Below are positions 10,570-20,776 of a stretch of 64,000 nt of DNA, piece by piece. The translations under genes and the position numbers were made by a program. How positions within the stretch are numbered: the first letter of the stretch is position 1; each line of letters starts with the position of its first letter. The DNA is from Pseudomonas sp. Q2-TVG4-2 (GTDB lineage: Bacteria; Pseudomonadota; Gammaproteobacteria; Pseudomonadales; Pseudomonadaceae): assembly GCF_013620795.1 (NCBI RefSeq), contig NZ_LGLW01000001.1, forward strand, positions 930,001 through 994,000. The letters run 5' to 3'. Below the pieces are notes generated by a model that made no database searches, was not told the DNA's origin, and saw only the letters and a program-made list of their open reading frames with translations.

Positions 10570-11859
10570 TCATTGGTTGATCTGCCTGAGGTAGGGCGCT
10601 GGCGCGGCGCCGAGATTGTGCAGCATGCGCTCGCTGTACCAATCGATGAATTTGACCACGCCGAACTCGTAGGTCTTCGAATAAGGTCCAGGCTGATAGG
10701 CGGTAGAATTGATTCCGCGCTGGTTCTCTTCAGCGAGGCGGCGGTCCTGGTCGTTGGTGGCGTCCCAGACCTTGCGCAGGTTTTCCACCGAGTAGTCGAC
10801 GCCCTCCACCGCGTCCTTGTGCACCAACCATTTGGTGGTGACCCGGGTTTCCTGAGCGCTTACCGGCCACACGGTGAAGACGATGATGTGATCGCCCATG
10901 CAGTGGTTCCAGGAATGCGGCAGATGCAGGATGCGCATCGAGCCGAGCTCGGGATTCTTGATCCGCCCCATCAACTTCTTCGAGCCCAGTTGACCGTCCA
11001 TGGTCATCGACACGGTGCCCTTGAGCAGCGGCATCCGCACGATGCGGTTACGCAGCCCGAAGCTGGCATGGGCGTAGGGAATCTGCTCGGCGTCCCAGGC
11101 GGCGGCCGATGCGGCAACATGATCCTTGAATTCCTTGCTGGCGCGCGGATCGGTGACGTCGTCCCATTCCAGCAATGACTTGAGCAGCTCCGGGTGTGCA
11201 CCATTGCAGTGGTAACACTCACGATTGTTTTCCAGCACCAGCTTCCAGTTGGCCTTCTCCACCAGGGTGCTCTGCACCGCCACCTTGGTGTTCTCCATGT
11301 CGTACGGTTCCATGTAGTGCGTCAGGGTGGCCAGGAAATCGTCGATTGCTGGCGGGTTCTCAGCAAGGGAAATGAAGATGTAGCCGCCCGCCGTCTTGCA
11401 CTGCACGGGCTTTAGACCGTACTGGTTCATGTCGAAGTCGGCGCCCATTTCGGTACCGGCGAACAACAAACGGCCGTCCAGCTCGTAAGTCCATTGGTGA
11501 TAGGGGCAAACCAGCTTGGCAACCTTGCCCTTGTCGCTGGTGCACAACCGCGAGCCACGATGGCGGCAAACGTTGTGAAAGGCATGCACCACGCCCTCGG
11601 CGCCACGGATAACCAGAATCGGGTTGTCGCCGAGCTGCAACGTCAGGAAATTGCCCTTGGCAGGGATCTCGCAAGTCATGCCTGCGATCAGCCACTCCTT
11701 ATGAAAAATCTCCTGCATATCCAGCTGGAACAGACGCTCATCACTGTAGAACGGCTGCGGAAGGGAAAACGTAGGCTCGCGGGTCTGCAGCATCTCGGCC
11801 GTCGCCTTGCGGGCAGGTTCGAGCGGATCGCCCAGACTCAGGGTAAAAGTGGCATCCAT
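10570..11859 (-). CDS. gbcA: Glycine betaine monooxygenase, Rieske oxygenase subunit
   Basis: 429-residue Rieske non-heme iron oxygenase. The [2Fe-2S] site is the C-x-H ... C-x-x-H pattern in CRHRGSRLC and CPYHQWTY; the mononuclear iron site is ECYHCNGAHPELL plus a downstream Asp. With reductase GbcB it demethylates glycine betaine to dimethylglycine, releasing formaldehyde. ATG 11859 follows GAGGAG. It is divergent from gbcB, with 398 bp between them, as in P. aeruginosa. Expression of the homologues is GbdR-dependent. Confidence 0.93.
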   Translation of the reverse strand: MDATFTLSLGDPLEPARKATAEMLQTREPTFSLPQPFYSDERLFQLDMQEIFHKEWLIAGMTCEIPAKGNFLTLQLGDNPILVIRGAEGVVHAFHNVCRHRGSRLCTSDKGKVAKLVCPYHQWTYELDGRLLFAGTEMGADFDMNQYGLKPVQCKTAGGYIFISLAENPPAIDDFLATLTHYMEPYDMENTKVAVQSTLVEKANWKLVLENNRECYHCNGAHPELLKSLLEWDDVTDPRASKEFKDHVAASAAAWDAEQIPYAHASFGLRNRIVRMPLLKGTVSMTMDGQLGSKKLMGRIKNPELGSMRILHLPHSWNHCMGDHIIVFTVWPVSAQETRVTTKWLVHKDAVEGVDYSVENLRKVWDATNDQDRRLAEENQRGINSTAYQPGPYSKTYEFGVVKFIDWYSERMLHNLGAAPAPYLRQINQ

Positions 11860-12257
11860 CGGTTACTCCTCAAACCGGCCGCGCCCCGGTAGGCGGTTTC
11901 GGCTGGCGACAAAAGTGGCTGTACGGCGACGCAAGGCGGTGAGCCAGATGATTTCCATGCCGCTGGAGGCAAAGCGACTCCGGCTCGATCACCTTCCCTG
12001 CTCGGCTGCGACCGAGTTTGTCGTGGCGCAGGAGAAAAACCTTATCCATGGGCGACAGAGGCACATCCGTTTCCGACGCCAGAACGCGGCTATGAGCTGG
12101 CTGGTCGCGATAAGCATGCCGATGTCGCGGATAGGTAAGTGGGCACCAGGAGCGTTGCGCACAATTCTGCGCCATAAGGGGCCATGCATAATTATAGTCG
12201 CGGCCCTGCAGACGGGCCTGGAAGGGCCGTAGTAGCCAGCGCGCAATCGAGGTGAGC
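11860..12257. promoter_or_regulatory. Divergent gbcA/gbcB control region
   Basis: 398 bp with no convincing gene, between divergent gbcA and gbcB. It should carry both promoters and the GbdR site. A candidate is a direct repeat GTCGCGATA (12104-12112) and GTCGCGGATA (12124-12133), spaced 20 bp (two helical turns), which is the geometry AraC-family activators usually need. Assignment to GbdR is inference. Confidence 0.5.
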
Positions 12258-13358
12258 ATGTCCAGCAATTTCCTCAATCCGGTCAATACCCAGACATGGA
12301 CCAACGGCCGCCATCTGGTGCGCTGCGTAAAGGTGATCCAGGAAACCTGGGATGTGCGCACCTTCTGCTTCATGTCCGATCAGCCGATCATGTTCTTTTT
12401 CAAGCCAGGCCAGTTCGTCACCCTGGAACTGGAGATCGAAGGGCAGCAGGTGATGCGCTCGTACACCATCGCCAGCTCGCCCTCGGTGCCCTACAGCTTT
12501 TCGGTGACGATCAAGCGCATCCCCGGCGGCAAGGTCTCCAACTGGCTGCACGACAACCTCACCGAAGGCGACCAGCTGCCGGTACACGGCCCGGTCGGGC
12601 TGTTCAACGCCATCGACTTCCCCACGGATAAGGTCCTGTTTCTTTCCGGTGGCGTTGGCATCACACCGGTGATGTCGATGGCGCGTTGGTTCTTCGATAC
12701 CAACGCCAATGTCGATATGGCCTTCGTACACAGCGCGCGCTCGCCGAAGGACATCATCTTCCACCGCGAGCTGGAACACATGGCCTCGCGGGTCAACAAC
12801 TTCAGCCTGCATATCATCTGTGAGCGCCATGGCATGGGCGAAGCCTGGGCCGGTTACCGCGGCTACCTCAACCAGCGCATGCTGGAGCTGATTGCCCCGG
12901 ATTTTGCCGAGCGGGAGATCTTCTGCTGCGGGCCGACTCCGTATATGAACGCGATCAAGCGACTGCTAACCGTCAATGGCTTCGACATGCAGCGCTATCA
13001 CGAAGAATCCTTCGGCGCGACCCCGGCAGACATACGCGAAGACGCTCAAGAACTGGCCGAGCTGGCCGCCGGCGCACCCGATGTGCCGCTCGCAGACCTC
13101 AATCAGGTGGAATTCACCGCGACCGGCAAGAGCATCCGTGTCGGCCCAGGAGACACCGTCCACTCGGCTGCCGCGCAGCTCGGCCTGCATATTCCCAAGG
13201 CTTGCGGCATGGGCATCTGCGGCACTTGCAAGGTAATGAAGACCGCTGGCGAAGTGGCCATGGAGCACAACGGCGGCATCACTGATGAAGACGTTGCGGA
13301 AGGCTACATCCTGTCGTGCTGCAGCGTACCCAAGGGCGACGTGGTCATCGATTATTGA
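12258..13358 (+). CDS. gbcB: Glycine betaine monooxygenase, ferredoxin reductase subunit
   Basis: 366 residues from ATG 12258, preceded by GAGGTG. The N-terminal FAD-binding barrel (RSYTIASSP), the NAD-binding domain (LFLSGGVGITPVMSMARWF, FCCGPTPYMNAIK) and a C-terminal plant-type [2Fe-2S] ferredoxin domain (CGMGICGTCKVMKTAGEVAMEH, last Cys in SCC near the end) are all visible. It passes electrons from NAD(P)H to the Rieske centre of GbcA. A GTG 6 nt upstream is an alternative start. A perfect 10-bp hairpin follows. Confidence 0.93.
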   Translation: MSSNFLNPVNTQTWTNGRHLVRCVKVIQETWDVRTFCFMSDQPIMFFFKPGQFVTLELEIEGQQVMRSYTIASSPSVPYSFSVTIKRIPGGKVSNWLHDNLTEGDQLPVHGPVGLFNAIDFPTDKVLFLSGGVGITPVMSMARWFFDTNANVDMAFVHSARSPKDIIFHRELEHMASRVNNFSLHIICERHGMGEAWAGYRGYLNQRMLELIAPDFAEREIFCCGPTPYMNAIKRLLTVNGFDMQRYHEESFGATPADIREDAQELAELAAGAPDVPLADLNQVEFTATGKSIRVGPGDTVHSAAAQLGLHIPKACGMGICGTCKVMKTAGEVAMEHNGGITDEDVAEGYILSCCSVPKGDVVIDY

Positions 13359-13375
13359 ATCGCCCAATCCCCACA

Positions 13376-13402
13376 TGCCCGGCTGCCCTAGCCAGCCGGG
13401 CA
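13376..13402 (+). terminator. Hairpin after gbcB
   Basis: Perfect 10-bp stem TGCCCGGCTG / CAGCCGGGCA with a 7-nt loop, 18 nt after the gbcB stop. No T run follows, so termination would be inefficient or Rho-assisted. Confidence 0.5.
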
Positions 13403-13572
13403 CGCTTCCGATCCGCCTTGTGGCAGCCGTCGACCCGCCAGCCGTGGGCCTCAGCCGCAAACAACGGCCTTGCGGCGCCGTTCGTGACTGAGACGTGAAG
13501 CCTCATCTACGTTCGGCGTATGCGGATTCATTGAGGACAGGCCTGTTCTCAATCGCTGATTGAACGCCTGCT

Positions 13573-13594
13573 TTGCGAGCAAGCTCGCTCCTAC
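13573..13594. repeat. REP-like palindrome
   Basis: TTGCGAGCAAGCTCGCTCCTAC: the GCGAGC..GCTCGC core with trailing CTAC, characteristic of Pseudomonas intergenic REP-like repeats. Related copies occur at 32521, 34691 and 59564. Confidence 0.6.
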
Positions 13595-13916
13595 GAAAGC
13601 CATGCCAGTTTGGACCCGTGGAGTGGCTTCAGCTGAGAAGCGGCGTCACGACCAACTCCCGGCTGAAGCCGTTCCCAACGTCGAATTATGCGATTCACGC
13701 GGAGGGGGAACGCCTACCCGCTGGCGCGCCCCTGGCGGGTCTGAGTGAGGCGTCCGCACGCCGATTCCGATAACGACGAAGCATGTCGCAAACGAACTCT
13801 CACGAGGCGCAGGCAGGCATCTTCCCGGCAAGGCCCGGCCATACCATCGCATCCAGACAGACAGACCAAGGCCTTCACCGAGGCGAGTGGCGCATCCGCG
13901 CCTTTAGGAGATCGAG

Positions 13917-15170
<1,254 letters not shown>

Positions 15171-15173
15171 TTC

Positions 15174-15235
15174 GTAGGGTGGAAGACGCTGTTTCCTTCC
15201 ACCGCAAACCGGTGGATCGATAACCGGCGATCCAC
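15174..15235. repeat. GTAGGGTGGA-type intergenic palindrome, copy A
   Basis: GTAGGGTGGA followed by paired GGTGGATCG / CGATCCACT segments in the glyA-soxB gap. One of at least seven related repeats in this window. Confidence 0.6.
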
Positions 15236-15292
15236 TTTGCGAGTCGCATTGCGTCACCGCTTCGAGGCGGTCGTTTTTCAGGAGCATTCTAC

Positions 15293-16543
15293 ATGCAACG
15301 TTATTCCGGCTTCGGCCTGCTCAAGCACTCCTTCAGCCATCATGAAAACTGGCAGCGCATGTGGCGCAATCCCACGCCCAAACCGGTGTACGACGTGGTC
15401 ATCGTCGGCGCCGGCGGCCATGGCTTGGCCACTGCTTATTACCTGGCGAAAGAGTTCGGCGTGAAAAACGTCGCGGTGATCGAGAAGGGCTGGCTGGGTG
15501 GCGGGAACACCGCGCGCAACACCACCATCGTGCGTTCCAACTATCTGTGGGACGAATCGGCGCAGCTCTACGAGCATGCAATGAAACTGTGGGAAGGCCT
15601 GTCCCAGGACATCAACTACAACGTCATGTTCTCCCAGCGCGGTGTGTTCAACCTCGGTCACACCCTGCAGGATATGCGCGACATCGAGCGTCGGGTCAGC
15701 GCCAACCGCCTCAACGGTGTCGACGGTGAAGTGGTCGACGCCAAGCAGGTGGCGGAGATGATCCCCTACCTGGACTGCTCGAAGAACACCCGCTATCCGA
15801 TTCTCGGCGCCTCGCTACAGCGCCGCGGCGGCGTCGCCCGTCACGACGCAGTGGCCTGGGGCTATGCCCGCGCCGCCGATGCCATGGGCGTCGACCTGAT
15901 CCAGCAAACCGAAGTGACCGGCTTCCGCAAGGAAAACGGCGTTTGCATCGGCGTGGAGACCAATAAAGGCTTCATCGGCGGCAAGCGTGTTGGCGTGGTC
16001 ACGGCCGGTAATTCCGGGCATATGGCCAAGCTCGCCGGCTTTCGCCTGCCGCTCGAGTCCCACCCGCTGCAGGCCCTGGTATCCGAGCCGATCAAGCCGA
16101 TCATCGACACCGTGATTATGTCCAACGCGGTGCATGGCTACATCAGCCAGTCGGACAAGGGCGACCTGGTCATCGGCGCCGGCATCGACGGCTACAACGG
16201 CTACGGCCAGCGCGGCTCCTACCCCACCATCGAACATACCCTGCAGGCCATCGTTGAGATGTTCCCGGTGCTCTCGCGGGTGCGCATGAACCGCCAGTGG
16301 GGCGGGATCGTCGACACCACCCCGGACGCCTGCCCGATCATCGCCAAGACTCCGGTGAAGAACCTGTTCTTCAACTGCGGCTGGGGTACCGGAGGCTTCA
16401 AGGCTACCCCGGGTTCGGGTCATGTGTTCGCCGCCAGCCTGGCCAAGGGCGAGATGCACCCGTTGGCCAAGGCGTTCTCCATCGAGCGTTTCCACAACGG
16501 CGCCTTGATCGACGAACACGGGGCGGCCGGGGTCGCGCACTGA
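15293..16543 (+). CDS. soxB: Sarcosine oxidase beta subunit
   Basis: 416-residue flavoprotein, the catalytic subunit of heterotetrameric sarcosine oxidase. N-terminal FAD Rossmann motif VVIVGAGGHGLATAYYLAKEFG, then the DAO fold. His184 in RHDAVAWGYARAAD corresponds to the region where family members attach FMN covalently. C-terminal NCGWGTGGFKATPGSG is conserved. The complex oxidises sarcosine to glycine, methylene-THF and H2O2. An AGGAG lies upstream of ATG 15293. A palindrome separates it from soxD. Confidence 0.95.
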   Translation: MQRYSGFGLLKHSFSHHENWQRMWRNPTPKPVYDVVIVGAGGHGLATAYYLAKEFGVKNVAVIEKGWLGGGNTARNTTIVRSNYLWDESAQLYEHAMKLWEGLSQDINYNVMFSQRGVFNLGHTLQDMRDIERRVSANRLNGVDGEVVDAKQVAEMIPYLDCSKNTRYPILGASLQRRGGVARHDAVAWGYARAADAMGVDLIQQTEVTGFRKENGVCIGVETNKGFIGGKRVGVVTAGNSGHMAKLAGFRLPLESHPLQALVSEPIKPIIDTVIMSNAVHGYISQSDKGDLVIGAGIDGYNGYGQRGSYPTIEHTLQAIVEMFPVLSRVRMNRQWGGIVDTTPDACPIIAKTPVKNLFFNCGWGTGGFKATPGSGHVFAASLAKGEMHPLAKAFSIERFHNGALIDEHGAAGVAH

Positions 16544-16551
16544 TTTTGGCC

Positions 16552-16572
16552 CCCTCTCCCGGCGGGAGAGGG
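16552..16572. repeat. CCCTCTCCC / GGGAGAGGG hairpin in the soxB-soxD gap
   Basis: Perfect 9-bp stem with a 3-nt loop, located 8 bp after soxB. No T tract follows and soxD starts 27 bp later, so it is more likely an mRNA-processing or attenuating hairpin than a full terminator. Confidence 0.7.
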
Positions 16573-16598
16573 AGGATGGTTTTCTGGAGGTACCGAGC

Positions 16599-16925
16599 AT
16601 GCTGCATATCTTCTGCCCTCACTGTGGCGAACTGCGTTCCGAAGAAGAGTTCCACGCCGGCGGCCAGGCGCACATCCCGCGCCCGCTCGACCCGAACGCC
16701 TGCACCGACGAGGAGTGGGGCGATTACCTGTTCTTCCGCGACAACCCGCGCGGCATCCACCATGAGCTGTGGATTCACGCGGCGGGCTGCCGCCAGTACT
16801 TCAACGTCACCCGTCATACGGTGAGCTACGAAATTCTCGAAACCTACAAGATCGGCGAGCGGCCCAATGTGACTGAGGCTCCGCTCGCTGCGAAGAAGGC
16901 TGTCGACCAAGGAGTAACGGCATGA
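16599..16925 (+). CDS. soxD: Sarcosine oxidase delta subunit
   Basis: 108-residue zinc-binding subunit of heterotetrameric sarcosine oxidase. The N-terminal C-x-x-C (FCPHCGELRSEEEF) plus later His and Cys (HAAGCRQYFNV) form the structural zinc site. GGAGG precedes ATG 16599. Its stop overlaps the soxA start by 4 nt (ATGA), which indicates translational coupling. Confidence 0.93.
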   Translation: MLHIFCPHCGELRSEEEFHAGGQAHIPRPLDPNACTDEEWGDYLFFRDNPRGIHHELWIHAAGCRQYFNVTRHTVSYEILETYKIGERPNVTEAPLAAKKAVDQGVTA

Positions 16926-19900
16926 GCCAGGTCAATCGTCTTTCCCAGGGCGGTCGTATCGACCGCAGCCAGCCCCTGACCTTCAGCTTCAACGGCGAAA
17001 CCTATCAGGGCTTCGCCGGTGACACCCTGGCCGCCGCGCTGCTGGCCAACGGTGTCGATGTGGTCGGCCGCAGCTTCAAGTACTCGCGACCACGCGGCAT
17101 AGTCGCCGCCGGCGCCGAGGAACCCAATGCCGTGCTGCAGATCGGCGGCAGCGAAGCCACACAGATCCCCAACGTGCGCGCTACCCAGCAAGCGCTTTAC
17201 GCCGGCCTGACCGCCAACAGCGTGAACGGCTGGCCGAGCGTCAACACCGACCTGATGGGCATTCTCGGCAAAGTCGGCGGTGGCATGATGCCGCCCGGCT
17301 TCTACTACAAAACCTTCATGTACCCGCAGAATCTGTGGCTGACTTACGAGAAGTACATTCGTAAGGCCGCAGGCCTGGGCCGCGCGCCCAAGGAAAACGA
17401 CCCGGACAGCTACGACTACCTGAACCAGCACTGCGACGTATTGGTGGTCGGCGCTGGCCCGGCCGGCCTGGCCGCGGCCCTGGCTGCCGGACGCAGTGGC
17501 GCACGGGTAATTTTGGCCGACGAACAGGAAGAGTTCGGCGGCAGCCTGCTCGCCACCCGCGAGACCCTCGACGGCAAGCCCGCCGCCGACTGGGCCACCA
17601 AGGTCATCGCCGAGCTGGAGAACATGCCGGAAGTGACCCTGTTGCCGCGCGCTACCGTGAACGGCTACCACGACCACAACTTTCTCACCATCCACCAGCG
17701 CCTGACCGACCATCTCGGTGAAGTAGCGCCCATGGGGCCACTCGGTCAAAGACTCGTACGCCAGCGCATGCACCGCGTACGCGCCAAGCGCGTGGTACTG
17801 GCCACCGGCGCCCACGAGCGCCCACTGGTCTATTCGAACAACGACGTGCCGGGCAACATGCTCGCCGATGCGGTATCCACCTATGTGCGCCGCTACGGCG
17901 TGGCGCCAGGTCGTCAGCTGGTGTTGTCGACCAATAACGATTACGCCTACCGTGTGGTACTCGACTGGCTCGACGCGGGCCATCAGGTGGTCGCGGTCGC
18001 CGATGCGCGCAGCAATCCACGCGGTGCCTGGGTCGAGGAAGCGCGTCGGCGCGGCGTGCGCGTTCTCTCCGGCAGCGCAGTGGTCGAAGCGCGCGGCAGC
18101 AAGCGGGTCACGGGTGCACGCATCTGCGCCATCGATCTTGCCAGCCATAAAGTCACCAGCTCCGGCGAAGTGATCGACTGCGACCTGATCGTCAGCTCCG
18201 GCGGCTACAGCCCGGTGGTCCACCTGGCCTCGCACCTTGGTGGCCGTCCGACCTGGCGTGACGACATTCTCGCCTTCGTCCCCGGCGAAGGCTTCCAAAA
18301 GCGCCTCTGCGCCGGCGCGGTGAATGGCGTGTTCGCCCTCGGCGACACCCTCGCCGACGGCTTCGAGGCCGGCGCCATGGCCGCCGCGGAGACTGGCTTC
18401 AAGGCGGTCTCCGGCACCCTGCCGAAGGTAGAGCAACGCATCGAGGAAGCTACCGTCGCGCTGTTCGAAGTGCCCCACGACAAACCCACGGCGCGTGCAC
18501 CCAAGCAGTTCGTCGACCTGCAAAACGACGTCACTGCCGCCGGCATCAAGCTGGCCACGCATGAAGGCTTCGAGTCGGTCGAGCACGTCAAGCGCTATAC
18601 CGCGCTGGGCTTCGGCACCGATCAGGGCAAGATGGGCAATATCAACGGTCTGGCCATCGCCGCCCATTCGATGGGTATCAGCATCGCGCAGATGGGCACC
18701 ACCATGTTCCGCCCGAACTACACCCCGGTGACCTTCGGCGCCCTCGCCGGCCGTCACTGCGGTGAGCTGTTCGAGGCCAAGCGCTACACCGCCATGCACA
18801 AGTGGCACCTGGAGAACGGCGCCGAGTTCGAGGACGTCGGCCAGTGGAAGCGTCCCTGGTACTTTCCCAAGCAGGGTGAAGACCTGCACGCCGCCGTGGC
18901 CCGCGAGTGCCTGGCCGTGCGCAACGCGGTGGGCATCCTCGACGCCTCGACCCTAGGCAAGATCGATATCCAGGGTCCGGATGCACGCGAATTCCTCAAC
19001 CGCGTCTATACAAACGCCTGGACCAAGCTCGACGTGGGCAAGGCGCGCTACGGGCTGATGTGCAAGGAAGACGGCATGGTCTTCGACGACGGCGTAACAG
19101 CCTGTCTGGCCGACAACCACTTCCTGATGACCACCACCACTGGCGGTGCCGCGCGGGTGATGGAATGGCTGGAGATCTACCATCAGACCGAGTGGCCGGA
19201 TCTGAAGGTGTACTTCACCTCGGTTACCGACCACTGGGCAACCATGACCCTGTCCGGTCCCAACAGCCGCAAACTACTGGCTGAGCTCACCGATATCGAT
19301 CTGAGTAAGGAAGCCTTCCCGTTCATGGCTTGGAAGGAAGGTCAGGTCGGCGGCGTGCCGGCTCGGGTGTTCCGTATCTCCTTCACCGGTGAGCTGAGCT
19401 ACGAAGTCAACGTCCAGGCTGACTATGCCTTGGGCGTCTGGGAAAAAATCATCGAAGCCGGCAAGAAGCACGGCCTGACGCCTTACGGCACCGAGACCAT
19501 GCACGTACTGCGCGCCGAGAAGGGCTTCATCATCGTTGGCCAGGACACAGACGGCTCGGTCACCCCGGACGACCTGAACATGGGCTGGTGCGTCGGTCGC
19601 ACCAAACCCTTCTCCTGGATCGGCTGGCGCGGCATGAACCGCGAGGACTGCCTTCGCGAAAACCGCAAGCAGCTGGTCGGCCTCAAGCCGCTGGATCCGA
19701 CCAAGGTGCTGCCGGAAGGCGCGCAGCTTGTGTTCGACCCGAACCAGACGATTCCGATGACCATGGTCGGTCACGTCACCTCCAGCTACGCGAGTGCGGC
19801 GATGGGTTACGGTTTCGCCATGGCGCTGGTCAAGGGCGGCCTCAAGCGCATCGGCGAACGGGTATTCGCGCCGCTGGTGGATGGCAGCGTCGTAGAGGCC

Positions 19901-19954
19901 GAAATTGTCAGCTCGGTGTTCTACGACCCTAAGGGCGAGCGGCAGAACGTTTGA
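16922..19954 (+). CDS. soxA: Sarcosine oxidase alpha subunit
   Basis: 1010 residues, normal for the family. In order: an N-terminal 2Fe-2S-like fold without cluster (about 1-115, TFSFNGETYQGFAGDTLAAALLANG), an FAD/NAD(P)-binding region (VLVVGAGPAGLAAALAAGRSGARVILADE, about 172-200; later ATGAHERPLVY), and a C-terminal GcvT-like THF-binding half (from about 600; FTGELSYEVNV, GTETMHVLRAEKGFI). It channels the C1 unit from sarcosine to tetrahydrofolate. The start overlaps soxD. Confidence 0.95.
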   Translation: MSQVNRLSQGGRIDRSQPLTFSFNGETYQGFAGDTLAAALLANGVDVVGRSFKYSRPRGIVAAGAEEPNAVLQIGGSEATQIPNVRATQQALYAGLTANSVNGWPSVNTDLMGILGKVGGGMMPPGFYYKTFMYPQNLWLTYEKYIRKAAGLGRAPKENDPDSYDYLNQHCDVLVVGAGPAGLAAALAAGRSGARVILADEQEEFGGSLLATRETLDGKPAADWATKVIAELENMPEVTLLPRATVNGYHDHNFLTIHQRLTDHLGEVAPMGPLGQRLVRQRMHRVRAKRVVLATGAHERPLVYSNNDVPGNMLADAVSTYVRRYGVAPGRQLVLSTNNDYAYRVVLDWLDAGHQVVAVADARSNPRGAWVEEARRRGVRVLSGSAVVEARGSKRVTGARICAIDLASHKVTSSGEVIDCDLIVSSGGYSPVVHLASHLGGRPTWRDDILAFVPGEGFQKRLCAGAVNGVFALGDTLADGFEAGAMAAAETGFKAVSGTLPKVEQRIEEATVALFEVPHDKPTARAPKQFVDLQNDVTAAGIKLATHEGFESVEHVKRYTALGFGTDQGKMGNINGLAIAAHSMGISIAQMGTTMFRPNYTPVTFGALAGRHCGELFEAKRYTAMHKWHLENGAEFEDVGQWKRPWYFPKQGEDLHAAVARECLAVRNAVGILDASTLGKIDIQGPDAREFLNRVYTNAWTKLDVGKARYGLMCKEDGMVFDDGVTACLADNHFLMTTTTGGAARVMEWLEIYHQTEWPDLKVYFTSVTDHWATMTLSGPNSRKLLAELTDIDLSKEAFPFMAWKEGQVGGVPARVFRISFTGELSYEVNVQADYALGVWEKIIEAGKKHGLTPYGTETMHVLRAEKGFIIVGQDTDGSVTPDDLNMGWCVGRTKPFSWIGWRGMNREDCLRENRKQLVGLKPLDPTKVLPEGAQLVFDPNQTIPMTMVGHVTSSYASAAMGYGFAMALVKGGLKRIGERVFAPLVDGSVVEAEIVSSVFYDPKGERQNV

Positions 19955-19957
19955 GGC

Positions 19958-20025
19958 GAGCGTGAGGCTGGCGCGTGCCCCTCACGCTCGACCGACCCAG
20001 AATTCAACGGCGCCTTTGCGGCGCC
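19958..20025. repeat. Two hairpins in the soxA-soxG gap
   Basis: First stem GAGCGTGAGG (19958-19967) / CCTCACGCTC (19980-19989), perfect over 10 bp; second stem GGCGCC / GGCGCC (20009-20025). Neither is followed by a T tract. They separate two subunit genes of one enzyme. Confidence 0.7.
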
Positions 20026-20038
20026 AGGCAGGTGAACC

Positions 20039-20668
20039 ATGACCGCAGTGAACGTCTACAAACAACGCCCGGACAATCTCGAGGGGCAATCGCCGCTGCA
20101 CCACGCCGGTCTCGCCGAGCTGGTCGGCAAAGGTCGCGGCGGCGCCGGCATACGCCTGCGCGAAAAGAAGCTGCGCGGTCACCTGACCCTGCGCGGCGAC
20201 GCCGAGGATCCGGCCTTCGCCAAGGGTGTACACGAGGCCCTCGGGCTTGAATTACCCGTCGCGCTGACGCTGGTAGCCGAAGGCGAAACCTCCCTGCAGT
20301 GGACGGGCCCGGATGAATGGTTGCTGGTCGTCCCGCAGGGCGAGGAATTCGCCACTGAACGGCGGCTGCGCGACGCCTTGGCGGGGCAGCACATCCAGGT
20401 GGTCAATGTCAGCGGCGGGCAGATCCTGCTCGAACTCAGCGGGGAAAAGGTCCGCGAGCTGCTGATGAAGTCGACCTCCTACGACGTGCATCCGAGCAAC
20501 TTCCCGGTGGGCAAGGCGGTGGGCACCCATTTCGCCAAGAGCCAGCTGGTGATCCGCCACACCGCCGAAGATGTTTGGGAGCTGGTAGTGCGGCGCAGCT
20601 TTGCCGACTACATCTGGCTATGGCTGCAGGACGCCAGTGCCGAGTACGGGCTGGCAATCGAGGCGTGA
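20039..20668 (+). CDS. soxG: Sarcosine oxidase gamma subunit
   Basis: 209-residue small subunit with a GcvT-like fold; DEWLLVVPQGEE, VVNVSGGQILLELSG and FPVGKAVGTHFAKSQLVIRHTAEDVWELVVRRSFADYIW (given only as landmarks) match the SoxG family. It completes the B-D-A-G set of heterotetrameric sarcosine oxidase. AGGTGA precedes ATG 20039. Followed by a GTAGGGTGGA palindrome and purU. Confidence 0.92.
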   Translation: MTAVNVYKQRPDNLEGQSPLHHAGLAELVGKGRGGAGIRLREKKLRGHLTLRGDAEDPAFAKGVHEALGLELPVALTLVAEGETSLQWTGPDEWLLVVPQGEEFATERRLRDALAGQHIQVVNVSGGQILLELSGEKVRELLMKSTSYDVHPSNFPVGKAVGTHFAKSQLVIRHTAEDVWELVVRRSFADYIWLWLQDASAEYGLAIEA

Positions 20669-20670
20669 AC

Positions 20671-20752
20671 GTAGGGTGGACGACGCCTTTTTCGTCCACC
20701 GTGGTACAGCAAAGGTGGATGGGTGAAGCGTCAGCCACGCGCCCCACCCTAC
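20671..20752. repeat. GTAGGGTGGA-type intergenic palindrome, copy B
   Basis: Begins GTAGGGTGGACGACGCC and ends CCCCACCCTAC, so the ends are inverted; an internal GGACGACG / CGTCC stem is also visible. It fills the soxG-purU gap. Confidence 0.72.
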
Positions 20753-20776
20753 GCCCGCTCAGACTGGGAGATAAAC

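Larger units (their letters stand above)
13359..13916. promoter_or_regulatory. 558-bp gene-free region upstream of the glyA-sox operon
   Basis: Contains a hairpin just after gbcB (TGCCCGGCTG / CAGCCGGGCA, 13376-13402; no T tract), a REP-like core (13573-13594) and, about 130 bp before glyA, GCATGTCGCA (13781-13790), a sequence also seen upstream of cbcW. The promoter of the sox operon must lie here. Homologous operons are controlled by GbdR and SouR; the site assignment is inference. Short open frames in it have no recognisable similarity. Confidence 0.45.

Noticed and set aside
12151-12170. Possible sigma-54 promoter (TGGGCACC...TTGC-like) upstream of gbcB
   Set aside because: The GG and GC elements are not separated by 10 nt, so the -24/-12 geometry is not met.
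16844-18889. Long open frame (681 codons) antisense to soxA
   Set aside because: Shadow of high-GC codon bias opposite a clear SoxA coding region; composition is not protein-like and no family is recognisable. The same holds for 30800-32368 (antisense dgcA), 32713-34650 (antisense dgcB) and 49487-51124 (antisense betA).
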